This document shows positions 48,344 through 57,283 of a stretch of 64,000 nucleotides of DNA, piece after piece. Numbering within the stretch: position 1 is the stretch's first letter; each line of letters starts with the position of its first letter. Both the position numbers and the translations under genes were made by a program. Origin of the DNA: Candidatus Thiothrix anitrata (GTDB lineage Bacteria; Pseudomonadota; Gammaproteobacteria; Thiotrichales; Thiotrichaceae); contig NZ_CP072800.1 in NCBI RefSeq assembly GCF_017901155.1, positions 2,755,283 to 2,819,282 on the forward strand. Direction: 5' to 3'. The notes under the pieces are model-generated. The model was not told where the DNA came from, did no database searches, and worked only from the letters and a program-made list of their open reading frames with translations.

Positions 48344-48943
48344 CTAGAGCGCGGCTAATACCGCAGGCATCATGTCGTTAGCAACAGCACCCGCTGTGGG
48401 TGTGCCGACTGCTTTCATTTCCCAACCTGCGCCGTTACGGCTGACAACTGCCATGACTACGCCCGTGTGTGCGCCTTTGTCAGACAAGTTGAATTTCGCC
48501 ATTTCGGTGTTGTTGCTGTCATCCACTAAACGGCAAAATGCGCCTGCAACCTCGTTAAAGGTTTGCCCACGGAATGAACAAACCGTGAAAGCCAAATGTG
48601 CTACATTTCTCGGCAAACGGGTTAAATCAACGAAAATCACTTCATCGTCGCCGTCACCTTCACCTGTCAGGTTATCACCGGAATGACTGATTGAACCGTC
48701 ACGGCTTTGCAGTTGGCGGAACCACACCACATCCAGCAGGTTTTTTTGTGCATCCAGCAATAAGCAGGAAGCGTCCAAGTCGATGTCTGCCGCAGCGCCA
48801 CCGCCGAACATGCTACCGAAGAAACCGCTTTTTTTCGGTGCTTCTGCCGGATCCCAGCCCAAGCCCATGCGTACTTTACTCAAGCCACCGCCGCCGGTTT
48901 TTTCCAGCGAAATGCGTTGACCTTTGCTTAAACTTACAGCCAT
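48344..48943 (-). CDS. terZ: TerZ/TerD-family protein
   Basis: A 199-residue TerD-domain protein starting MAVSLSKGQRISLEKTGGG. It contains a Gly-rich insertion (FFGSMFGGGAAADIDLDAS) and the acidic calcium loop LTGEGDGDDEVIFVDL, the form found in TerZ. ATG 48943 is chosen over 48955, since GGAG then sits about 7 bases upstream. First of the four TerD-type genes of the operon, downstream of the ATP-grasp gene by 91 bases. Role: Ca2+-binding component of the ter stress complex. Confidence 0.92.
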   Translation of the reverse strand: MAVSLSKGQRISLEKTGGGGLSKVRMGLGWDPAEAPKKSGFFGSMFGGGAAADIDLDASCLLLDAQKNLLDVVWFRQLQSRDGSISHSGDNLTGEGDGDDEVIFVDLTRLPRNVAHLAFTVCSFRGQTFNEVAGAFCRLVDDSNNTEMAKFNLSDKGAHTGVVMAVVSRNGAGWEMKAVGTPTAGAVANDMMPAVLAAL

Positions 48944-49034
48944 GAGAATCTCCATCCTTTTGTATTATCAAGTCACCACATCTTAGAGAGTCGCCCAAGT
49001 GCAAGCAACACTCACCCAGAATTGTCCGGTTATT

Positions 49035-50060
49035 TCAGCTTAACGGTTGCAATACCACGGGGGTACTGACTTCGCTAATCCGCAAGCCGTAACGCAGCGG
49101 CGCAATGTTCAGGGTTTCCCCTTGCAAGCTTTGCAGGAAAACCTCTGCCAAATTCACGCCCGCCAGACACGCCATGCCAAAGCCACCAGAAGGACGCGGG
49201 TTGATTTCCAGCAAACGCGGCTCGCCTGCCGCATTCGCTTTGAACTGAATATTGAACAAACCATTCAAGCCATAATGCACGGTCAAACGTTCGACCATGC
49301 CTTGAATGTCAGCGTTATTGTCGATTTCCTGCCCGTATCCTGCTTGCGGATACTTTTTGCGTTGAATCGCACACAGCAATTGCCCATCACGTCCGGCACA
49401 ATCCACGCTCCATTCCGCACCGGGCAAATGTTCCATCACCAGCAATTCGGGGAATGTCGGCGTATTTTCCATCCCTGCACGTAATTCTACCAGCGGGATT
49501 TCGTATTCCACGCCCTTGAGCAAATGCGTAATGCTGTCACGCTGTGTATCCAGAATCCGAAAACCCAAGCCAAACACCGAGATAGCCGGTTTCACACACA
49601 ATGCCGTATGCTGCTGCGCCAACACGGCTACCGCATGATCAAAACCGGCAACATCTTGCACACGGATACACGCCATTGCCAGCGCCACGGTATGAGGCAG
49701 GTGTTGATAAAATTTACCTTTATGATCCAAATGCTTAAGCGTTTCCGGTGAAGCGACAGCGATCACGTGTGTACCCACAGCAGCAAAGGCGGCACGTTGT
49801 TTCCCAATAAGACGGGCTTCTTTGGCTGCCCAGAAATGACTGATTCGGCGTTCCTGACAAAAGCTCAAACACCAATCCACGTAAGCCGCGCCCTGTAAAC
49901 CGGTAGGTTCAAGATAAGCTTCGTCAGCGGCGAGAAAGGCGGAAGCAGCCGGATTGTTATGCGTGTAAATCACGCGCAAACCACCACCAATACGCGCTTG
50001 GCGCAGGTTGTAGAACACGGAACTAATGCTGGAAAATGTCTTATTGAACCAAATGCGCAT
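49035..50060 (-). CDS. ATP-grasp enzyme of the ter module
   Basis: A 341-residue ATP-grasp carboxylate-amine/thiol ligase-like protein. The nucleotide/metal-binding end is seen in LLEINPRPSGGFGMA (E-x-N-x-R), with FPELLVMEHLPGAEWSVDC and LFNIQFKANAAGEPR before it. It fits the ter-associated ATP-grasp family (ATPgrasp_Ter), predicted to ligate a group to a nucleoside-like product made by the neighbouring PRTases and lyase. It heads the minus-strand ter operon and is divergent from the TerD-protease; its promoter should lie in 50061-50195. Substrate unknown. Confidence 0.88.
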   Translation of the reverse strand: MRIWFNKTFSSISSVFYNLRQARIGGGLRVIYTHNNPAASAFLAADEAYLEPTGLQGAAYVDWCLSFCQERRISHFWAAKEARLIGKQRAAFAAVGTHVIAVASPETLKHLDHKGKFYQHLPHTVALAMACIRVQDVAGFDHAVAVLAQQHTALCVKPAISVFGLGFRILDTQRDSITHLLKGVEYEIPLVELRAGMENTPTFPELLVMEHLPGAEWSVDCAGRDGQLLCAIQRKKYPQAGYGQEIDNNADIQGMVERLTVHYGLNGLFNIQFKANAAGEPRLLEINPRPSGGFGMACLAGVNLAEVFLQSLQGETLNIAPLRYGLRISEVSTPVVLQPLS

Positions 50061-50195
50061 GGTATGCCCTGTCTAAAAATTTTAATAATGATGGCAGATG
50101 CCAGTATGCCCGATCTGCGGCAATAATTTCAGGCATTTTTGCCAAAATTCTTGCTATCATGCGGTGCATAACCATACAGCTCGGTAACAATAATT

Positions 50196-51329
50196 ATGAT
50201 GAACTTACCCGTAGGAGCAAACCTGCCACTGAACGGCAAGCGTTGGACAGTCGCCATCACGTTTCCGCACGACATCCGCCACGATTTGGGGCTGGCGGTG
50301 TTGCCTGTCAATGAGGCAAAACAATTAGTTACTGCCCCGCAATTAGCCCATGCCAATGCCACCGAATGGGCAAGTGCAAAACTGAATGACGCAGGCACGA
50401 GTTACGCCCTGACACTGGATACCAACGTGTTATCCAATCCCAACATTACCCGCTTGTGCCTGGTGTTGTACCGCTACGGCGCACGCGGGCCGGTGAATGT
50501 CGGTAACACCGTAACCGTGCAAATGGATGATGCCTTTAGCCATCAGATTCTTTTGGGGGAAATGCAGGCATCTGCACTGATTGTTGCCGAGTTTTACCAG
50601 CGAGCAGGGCAATGGAAAGTACGCGCCTTAGCCGAAACCTCCGCCTACGGGCTTGCCGCTTTGGGGCGCAGAATGGGCATGGAGGTGAATGAAAGTTCAC
50701 CCTTCAACACCCCGAACCACCCCGAACGTCAGCCCGGTAATTGGACAGGCACAGCGTTTCTGGTCGCCCCCAATGTGTTCATGACCAACGCACATGTGGC
50801 AGACGGTGCAAGCCGTATCCGCTTGAGTTCGCTGCAAGGCAATCTCGATGCCGAACCGATTATCAGCGATAGCACCAATGACTTGGCATTATTGCGGGTA
50901 GCTACACCCAGCCATTTACAACCGCTCCCGTTTCGCAACAGCGGCGTAGGTTTGGCGCAAAGCATCACCACGCTAGGCTATCCGCTGGCAGGTTTGATGG
51001 GCAGCGGCATTCAAGTCACGCAAGGCGTTATTTCCGGCTTGTTTGGGGCGCACAATGACATTCGCCTGCTGCAATTCACCGCACCGATCCAGCCCGGTTC
51101 CAGCGGCAGCCCCTTGCTGGATGAAACTGGCGCGGTGTTGGGCGTGGTATCGTCCACCTTTACCCATGCGCAGAACATGAATTTTGCTATCCGTCACAGT
51201 TTGGCGATTGCCTTAATGGAAGCGGCTAATATCCAATACAACCTACAAAGCAGTGCGCAAACGCTGTCAGCCGCGCAAATGGTGACGCAAACCCAAAACG
51301 CCATCTGGCGTGTAGAATGCGCCAGCTAA
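50196..51329 (+). CDS. TerD-like domain fused to trypsin-like serine protease
   Basis: A 377-residue two-domain protein. Residues 1-165 resemble a TerD domain (start LPVGANLPLNGKRWTVAI, ending EFYQRAGQWKVRALAETSAYG), but both calcium loops are lost: DIRHDLGLAVL replaces [11 protein letters not shown] and no GDGDDE loop is present. Residues 182-345 are a complete trypsin/DegP-like protease: His200 in MTNAHVADG, Asp229 in STNDLALLRV and Ser303 in QPGSSGSPLLD, with GYPLAG and AVLGVVS. No signal peptide is visible, so it should be cytoplasmic. It starts the plus-strand half of the ter locus, 21 bases before PRTase_2-TRSP. A role in cleaving or sensing within the TerD complex is inference. Confidence 0.88.
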   Translation: MMNLPVGANLPLNGKRWTVAITFPHDIRHDLGLAVLPVNEAKQLVTAPQLAHANATEWASAKLNDAGTSYALTLDTNVLSNPNITRLCLVLYRYGARGPVNVGNTVTVQMDDAFSHQILLGEMQASALIVAEFYQRAGQWKVRALAETSAYGLAALGRRMGMEVNESSPFNTPNHPERQPGNWTGTAFLVAPNVFMTNAHVADGASRIRLSSLQGNLDAEPIISDSTNDLALLRVATPSHLQPLPFRNSGVGLAQSITTLGYPLAGLMGSGIQVTQGVISGLFGAHNDIRLLQFTAPIQPGSSGSPLLDETGAVLGVVSSTFTHAQNMNFAIRHSLAIALMEAANIQYNLQSSAQTLSAAQMVTQTQNAIWRVECAS

Positions 51330-51350
51330 ATAACTACCAATGGATTGTTC

Positions 51351-52448
51351 ATGCAAATCAATGTCGCCCTCGAACAGGGCACGCTCAACCTGACTATCGA
51401 ATCCGGCACACACTCGCCGGATGAACTCTTCGGCTTTGCGCAACGCCGCAACCCGAAACGCGCTTTCCTGTTTGTTTCCAAAGTGTTGGGCAGGCACATT
51501 CCGGTATCGCCAGCGGTCATGCGCAATGCCACGGATACGCTTGCCGCGCAAATCCCGCCGACTTACCGGGCCGGTCGTGGTCATCGGCATGGCAGAAACC
51601 GCGATTGCATTGGGGGCAGGGGTGCAACAAGCTCTCAGCCGCAGCCGTGACGACACGCTTTACCTTTGCACCACGCGCCACCCGTTGGACTTGCCGATTC
51701 TGGTCGAATTCCGCGAAGAACACAGCCATGCCACCCAGCAAGTGCTGCATCTGCCGCAACACGCCGCCGATGTCGAGTTGCTGCGCACCGCACGTAGCTT
51801 AGCGTTGGTCGATGACGAAGCCTCCACCGGCAAAACCTTCGCCAATCTGCTGGAAGCGTTGCAAGGTGCAGGATTGGATCAGTTTGAACACATTGTTGCT
51901 GCCACTCTCACCGACTGGTCGGGCGGTGCTGCCGCCGAACGTTTAGGCAAACGCGCTGTTGCCGTATCACTGCTGTCAGGGCGTTGGGATTGGCAAGCCA
52001 ACGACGCGCCGCCGCCGGAAATGCCGCAAGTCGATGTTTTAGGCACGGGCGAATGGCACGCTAATCCTGCCAATGATCGGGACGGTTGGGGTGCGGGAAC
52101 ATGGGGTTTCTTTCTTCAACAACATCAACGTCGCCCCCGGCGAACGCATCCTAGTCTCGGCACGGGCGAATTCGTCTGGCCACCTTTCTTACTGGCGGAA
52201 TATCTGGAACAGCAAGGCGCAACCGTGCATTTCAGCGCGACCACGCGTTCACCGATTGCCTTGGGTCACAGCATCCAGCACCGCTATTGTTTTCACGACA
52301 ATTACGGGCAAGGCATCCCAACTTCCTCTACAACGTCGTGCCTGAACATTACGACCGCATCCTATTGTGCAGCGAACCGCCCGCGCATTTGCTGGATAAA
52401 GCCTTACTCAACGCCTTGAAACCAACCTGTCTGGAGTTTTACCCGTGA
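51351..52448 (+). pseudogene. Ter-associated phosphoribosyltransferase with TRSP domain, several frameshifts
   Basis: Pieces in three frames spell one PRTase_2-TRSP protein of about 365 residues. The N-terminal part is in one frame to about 51555, then GPVVVIGMAETAIALGAGVQ with the PRPP loop LALVDDEASTGKTF. The frame changes near 52105, giving FFNNINVAPGERILV, again near 52155 to LGTGEFVWPPFLLAEYLEQQ and TTRSPIALGHSI (the TRSP signature), and again near 52320 to NFLYNVVPEHYDRILL and the TGA at 52446-52448. Two shifts need one missing base each; two need one extra or two missing. It is predicted to make a glycosidic bond in a nucleoside-like metabolite. Its end overlaps the HAD start (GTGA). 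The overlap and intact motifs argue for sequence errors over decay. Confidence 0.82.
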
Positions 52449-53184
52449 AACCTTTATTACTCACCGATTTGGATGACACGCTGTTCCAGACTGCCCGCAA
52501 AATGCCCGCAGATACGGATAAAATTCCCGCTGCACAAGGTTTGAATGGCGACACCATCAGCTTTATGCACCCTTGGCAACACGATTTTATTCACTGGGCA
52601 TTGGCGTGTATGCAGGTGATTCCGGTCACGGCGCGTGGTATTGAATCGTTTCAACGGGTACACCTACCGTTTCAGCACCAAGCCGTGTGTGTGCATGGCG
52701 CGGCAATTCTGACCCGCAAGGCACGCTGGATGCAGACTGGCATTCACACATGCAACAACAGCTTGCGCCTTACCAAACCCGCCTACACGAAATGTTGGCG
52801 AGTGCGTTACAAACAGGTGAAACGCTGGGGTTATCTTTACGCGGCTGGCTGGAATGGGTAGAAAAAGACACGACCGCAGCGTATTTGGTAGTGAAAAGCA
52901 ATGCATCACGCGCCGAAGACTTGGAACAGTTACTGCATACCTTACGCGAAACCCTCGATTTAACAGGCTTCTACATCCACATGAATGGTAATAATCTGGC
53001 ACTGTTGCCAAATCCGGTAAACAAACGCGCTGCTGCCGTTGAAATCTTGCGGCGACACACCGCTACGCATGGGCGTGTGCCAGTATTTGGCATGGGCGAT
53101 AGCCTGTCAGATTTGGGATTCATGCGCTTATGCGACTTTGCGGCATTCCCGCCGCACAGCCAATTGGGCGGGAAACTGCCATGA
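52445..53184 (+). pseudogene. HAD-superfamily phosphatase of the ter module, one frameshift
   Basis: A HAD hydrolase of about 246 residues once repaired. Motif I is LLLTDLDDTLFQT (nucleophile Asp), and motif IV is FGMGDSLSDLGFMRL. The frame breaks at 52711: adding one G (CTGACC to CTGGACC) joins VCVHGAAIL to DPQGTLDADWHSHMQQQ and runs to the TGA at 53182-53184. The start is GTG 52445, overlapping the PRTase_2 stop, and its end overlaps the next start (ATGA), so the operon is tightly coupled. It resembles the sucrose-phosphatase-like branch; predicted to dephosphorylate an intermediate of the ter metabolite. Confidence 0.82.
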
Positions 53185-54254
53185 GTGCGCCGCAAGGTTT
53201 TCACGGCTCTTATCCGGCGGATGATGTGACGTTTTTGCTGCGCCTGACCGAAATGGAAGCCACGCCCGTCGAAGAAAAAGAACGCCTGATTCAAAGCGGG
53301 CAACGCCATTATTCCAAAATGATTAGCACCGAATCCGCGCCGTCGGTGGAACATCAAGCCTTGTATCAGCAAGCACTTGCGGATGGCTTGCACCGTTTGG
53401 CAAGCGAGGTACAGCAATTGGCGATGGCGTTACAACAGCGACGCCCTGCTCGCCCGATTGTGTTGGTTAGCTTTGTGCGTGCCGGTGTGCCACTGGGCGT
53501 ATTGCTGGTACGGGCATTGCGTGAGTTGGGGGTGGACAGTGTGCATTACGGCATCAGCATTATTCGCGACAAAGGCATTGATCAAGCGGCACTGGACTGG
53601 ATTGAGCAACGCCATGCGTTTGCCGATATTGTGTGGGTTGACGGCTGGGTAGGCAAAGGGGCAATCCACACCCAATTGCAAGCCTCGTTAGGGGAACGTT
53701 ACCCCGCTCAGGAAATCCCGTTTGCGGTATTGGCAGACCCCACTGGGAAGGCGTGGCTGTCGGCATCGGGGGATGATTGGTTGATTCCGTTTGGGATTCT
53801 GGGGGCAACGGTGTCGGGCTTGGTATCGCGATCTATCCTAACCCGTGATGGTGGCTGGCACGCTTGCGTGAGTTACCAGCATTTAACTGCCCACGATGTC
53901 AGCCAAGCGTTCGCCGATGAAGTGGACAGTTACCGTCGTGCGTTACCTGCCCTGCCCGTATTGGAATGGCTGCCCGCGCAACGTCAGGCGTTACAAACGG
54001 CATCCCACACCACGATTCAACGCCTCGTTGATACTTATCAGATCAGCAATATTAATCGCTTGAAACCGGGGATTGCGGAAGCCACCCGTGCGGTCATGCG
54101 GCGCGTGCCAGAACACATTATGGTGCAGCGCCTCGATGACCCGAATATCCGCTTATTACGCCATCTTGCCGAATCGCGGGGGATTCCCCTGCAAGCGGTT
54201 GGGGATGGGCTTGCGCCATACCGTGCGATAACCATAATCAAGAAGACCACATGA
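53181..54254 (+). CDS. Ter-associated phosphoribosyltransferase with PELOTA-like domain
   Basis: A 357-residue two-domain protein. Residues about 1-255 are the PRTase_1 domain (formerly labelled StiP cysteine protease): LVSFVRAGVPLGVLLVRALR, HYGISIIRDKGID and the phosphate-loop variant VWVDGWVGKGAI. Residues about 275-357 are the PELOTA/L7Ae-like domain (LKPGIAEATRAVMRRVPEHI, LAESRGIPLQAV), a fold that usually binds RNA. ATG 53181 is used because it overlaps the HAD stop; the frame is open back to 53130. Its end overlaps the lyase start by four bases. Predicted role: second phosphoribosyl transfer step of the ter module. Confidence 0.87.
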   Translation: MSAPQGFHGSYPADDVTFLLRLTEMEATPVEEKERLIQSGQRHYSKMISTESAPSVEHQALYQQALADGLHRLASEVQQLAMALQQRRPARPIVLVSFVRAGVPLGVLLVRALRELGVDSVHYGISIIRDKGIDQAALDWIEQRHAFADIVWVDGWVGKGAIHTQLQASLGERYPAQEIPFAVLADPTGKAWLSASGDDWLIPFGILGATVSGLVSRSILTRDGGWHACVSYQHLTAHDVSQAFADEVDSYRRALPALPVLEWLPAQRQALQTASHTTIQRLVDTYQISNINRLKPGIAEATRAVMRRVPEHIMVQRLDDPNIRLLRHLAESRGIPLQAVGDGLAPYRAITIIKKTT

Positions 54255-55204
54255 CCACACGAATTTCCCCTTATCAGTTAGGCGCAACCTTATACATGCC
54301 AGCAACACGCCCAGATTTGTTGGAGGTGATTTTACGGCAGAAAATCCCCGATCTGCGCTCGATGGTGATTTGCCTCGAAGACGCGGTACGTGAGGATGAA
54401 GTCGCCGAAAGCTTAAGCAATCTGCAACACTGTTTGCACACATTACGCGGGCAAGAACGTAGCGTGCCGCTGGTGTTTATTCGTCCTCGTCATCCGAAGA
54501 TGGCGCATAAGCTATTGGCGATGCAAGGCATTGAGTGCATTGACGGCTTTGTGCTGCCCAAGTTTGATAACCACTCATTTGCGGCATGGTATGCGGTGGT
54601 GCAATCCGCACCCGCGCATTTGCTGTTTATGCCCACGCTGGAAACGGCGCAAGTATTGGATGCGCTGGCAGTGCGCGAATTGTGCGAACGTTTGCAAGAT
54701 GACGGGATTAAGTCGCGGATATTAGCGTTACGGATTGGCGGCAACGATTTGCTGTCGTGCTTGCGCTTGCGCACTCATCATGCCCACACGTTGTACGATG
54801 GCCCGTTGGGGTATGTGGTGGCGATGCTGGTGACGCATTTTGTTCCGGCTGGTTTTCACCTAACTGCGCCCGTATTTGAATATTTTCAGGATCACACCAT
54901 CTTGCAAGACGAGTTTCAACGCGATTTGCTGCACGGCTTGGTAGGTAAAACCGTGATTCACCCTAACCAGATTGCGGTGATCCATCAGGCGCTGAAAGTG
55001 GATAGCCGTGATTACGAAGCGGCGCTGCGGATTCTGGATGATGCCATGCCTGCGGTATTCCAGTTTGAAGGCGCGATGTGCGAACCGGCGACGCATCACC
55101 ATTGGGCAGTGCAAGTGATGGAACGTGCCAAGCACTTTGGGTGTCATTTGCACGCGGTGGCGGTGGATGAGGGGATGGAGAAAGAGTGTGCGGCGTTGTA
55201 TTAA
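54251..55204 (+). CDS. C-C bond lyase (HpcH/citrate-lyase-like TIM barrel) of the ter module
   Basis: A 317-residue TIM-barrel aldolase/lyase like CitE/HpcH. It has LGATLYMPATRPDLLEVIL at the start, VICLEDAVREDEV (metal-binding Glu/Asp after strand 2), PLVFIRPRHP, DGFVLPKFD, LFMPTLETAQVLDAL, ALRIGGNDLLSCL and GLVGKTVIHPNQIAVI. This fits the C-C bond lyase family found only in ter biosynthetic clusters. It closes the plus-strand operon, overlapping the PRTase_1-PELOTA gene by four bases. Predicted to form or break a carbon-carbon bond on the sugar or base of the metabolite; chemistry unknown. Confidence 0.87.
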   Translation: MTTRISPYQLGATLYMPATRPDLLEVILRQKIPDLRSMVICLEDAVREDEVAESLSNLQHCLHTLRGQERSVPLVFIRPRHPKMAHKLLAMQGIECIDGFVLPKFDNHSFAAWYAVVQSAPAHLLFMPTLETAQVLDALAVRELCERLQDDGIKSRILALRIGGNDLLSCLRLRTHHAHTLYDGPLGYVVAMLVTHFVPAGFHLTAPVFEYFQDHTILQDEFQRDLLHGLVGKTVIHPNQIAVIHQALKVDSRDYEAALRILDDAMPAVFQFEGAMCEPATHHHWAVQVMERAKHFGCHLHAVAVDEGMEKECAALY

Positions 55205-55211
55205 CAACAGA

Positions 55212-56030
55212 CTATAGCTTTCCCAGCAACGTACTATTAAACAGTAGCTTACCCACGTATTTTGCCCCGGCCGCAGTCAAGTGTCCGCCATCATACGTGA
55301 TCAGTTGCACATCATCGGTAAACAAACGGCAACCCTCTGTACCACACAACACAGGCTGCGGGTCGATGAAAACATCACCCCCCAAACGTTCACGTAGCAA
55401 CTGATTAACGCTAGTAACACCCGCATCCGGCTTGTTGCGCAATGCCAGCAACTCCGCATCGGAAAGCTTCAGGTAATGCCGCAACGACAGCCTGCCGAAA
55501 TCTTTTGCCCCTAATACCAATACCCGTTGCTCCGGGCGCAACGCTAAGGCTTTGATAGTTTCGGGCAATAATTTTGCTGACCATTCCTTCCAACGTGCTG
55601 CCAGTATCACCAAGTCGGCTTCCGCAAGCTGGTCTTTGGCTTGGACAAGGTTATCCGCTGCGGCACACACCGCCGCATCTTTCGGCTCGATAAAGGCTTG
55701 CGCGGGTGCTGGTAGTGCAATCTGACAAGGGGTTGGGATATGCCGGGTGCGGATTTGATAGCCTTTCAGATAACCGTTTTCCGCCACGCCATTGAGGAAA
55801 TCCTGCGCATGGCTATCCCCGATCAACAGCAGCTTGCGGCGACTATCAGCAGCATCAAACGGTTTACGCTGCACTTCCACAAAACGCTGGCGGGTATACG
55901 CACCATTAGCTTCAGTATCGGCTGCCTTCAGCAAGGCAATACGCGCAGTATCGGCGGATGCAGGCAACGCCGCAGCACCAGCCAACAATAACCCTCCCAG
56001 TAATCGCGCCCATCCTTTCATCGTCATCAT
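55212..56030 (-). CDS. Secreted SGNH-fold hydrolase (OafA-type esterase partner)
   Basis: A 272-residue periplasmic protein. A signal peptide (MKGWARLLGGLLLAGAAALPASA) precedes an SGNH domain: block I LLLIGDSHAQDFLN (nucleophile Ser), block V YDGGHLTAAGAKYVGKLLF (Asp-x-x-His), with a Cys pair in VLCGTEGCRLF. The sequence resembles the SGNH domain normally fused to the C-terminus of OafA/YrhL acyltransferases; here it is a separate gene with its own GGAGATG box, 12 bases after the acyltransferase. Together they likely O-acetylate a surface polysaccharide. The start may be any of two in-frame ATGs (56030, 56027). Confidence 0.85.
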   Translation of the reverse strand: MMTMKGWARLLGGLLLAGAAALPASADTARIALLKAADTEANGAYTRQRFVEVQRKPFDAADSRRKLLLIGDSHAQDFLNGVAENGYLKGYQIRTRHIPTPCQIALPAPAQAFIEPKDAAVCAAADNLVQAKDQLAEADLVILAARWKEWSAKLLPETIKALALRPEQRVLVLGAKDFGRLSLRHYLKLSDAELLALRNKPDAGVTSVNQLLRERLGGDVFIDPQPVLCGTEGCRLFTDDVQLITYDGGHLTAAGAKYVGKLLFNSTLLGKL

Positions 56031-56042
56031 CTCCTGTTCCCC

Positions 56043-57163
56043 TCAAAACCGCCCCGGCAGGCCGTCCATCACTACCAACCACACACCTATAGCAACAAAC
56101 AACAGACTACCCAATGCAGCCATCACAAAAATCTGCTGGCGGCTAAAGCGGCTACGCTCACGCAAGGGTTTTTCCACCCACCGCCAACTAACATAAGCCA
56201 ACAGCAGCGTCAGCACACTCAATCCTGCCATCAAACCCGCGCTGGGTTCATCTATTGCTTGGATGCGTGCGAATACGAACAGCGGCTGATGCCACAAATA
56301 GGCACTGTAAGAAATCAAACCAATGCCCACCAACACCTGATTGCCCAACCACTGCCCCACCCAAGTGGCAGGTGTGGCAAATACAATCAACAACACCGCC
56401 CCCAGCGTTGGCAACAAGGCATACAGACTTGGAAACGCTATGCCCTGATGCAAGCCAAAAATTGCCAACAGCAACATGCATAAACCCAATAGACTGGCAA
56501 CTTGCGCAAACGTTCCCTGCTCCACCCGATTTTGCCGTAGGTAGAACGCCGCCAATGCACCCAGCATTAACTCCCATGCGCGGCTAGGCAACAGGTAGAA
56601 ATTGGCCTCCACCGACTGCCGCCACAGCCATTCCGCCCACACAAGACTGAGCAACGCAATCAGAATCAACAACCCCAGCACCCAGCGTTTACCCAAGCCC
56701 CATGTCAGCAACAGCAACAACGGAAACAGCAGGTAATACTGTTCTTCGACCGCCAGACTCCAAGTATGTAACAACGGAATTTGTTCGGCAGTAGCGGCAA
56801 AATAATCGGTTTGTAACCAAAACAGAATATTGGAAACAAAACCTGCCACCGCTACCAGACTTTTACCGAAATCCACCAGTTCCGCAGGCAATAGTAACCA
56901 CCAAGCTACCGGCAAACACACCAGTAACACTAGAAACAAGGCGGGCAAAATGCGGCGGGCGCGGCGTTCGTAGAAACCGGTCAGCGTAAACCGCCCGCTT
57001 TCCAACTCACCCACAATGATAGAGGTAATCAGGTAGCCGCTGATCACAAAAAAACATCGACACCGACAAAACCGCCGGGAATCCAAGCAAATCCGGCGTG
57101 GTAGAGGATAACCGGCAAAACAGCCAAGGCGCGCAACCCATCAATTTCACGACGATAAATCAC
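56043..57163 (-). pseudogene. Acyltransferase-3 (OafA/YrhL-type) membrane protein, frameshifted near the N-terminus
   Basis: A polytopic inner-membrane acyltransferase of about 373 residues when repaired. From the GTG at 57163 the first frame reads [20 protein letters not shown] and GGFVGVDVF, the canonical AT3 N-terminus, then stops at TGA. The following frame resumes at [35 protein letters not shown] and HTWSLAVEEQYYLLFPLLLL. Adding one T to the T7 run (plus 57048-57054) joins both. Ten or so transmembrane helices follow, ending GLPGRF without the fused SGNH domain. It likely transfers acetyl groups from cytoplasmic acetyl-CoA across the membrane to glycans. The T7 run could be phase-variable or a sequence error. 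Confidence 0.85.
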
Positions 57164-57283
57164 GGCAAGTTACCTGTTTGTTGGGTAAAAGATAGCGATA
57201 GCAAGATTTTTCATAAGCGTTGTCCTTGATGAAAGTACAACTCAAGTATAGCGAAAAGACCGACATGGGGCGTGCCGCTTACT

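Noticed and set aside
51351-52448. Programmed frameshifting in PRTase_2-TRSP
   Set aside because: At least four shifts at unrelated sites without slippery heptamers make recoding very unlikely.
53181-54254. Reading the PRTase_1-PELOTA protein as a cysteine protease (StiP label)
   Set aside because: The visible motifs are phosphate-loop and PELOTA-like; no Cys-His protease dyad pattern is evident.
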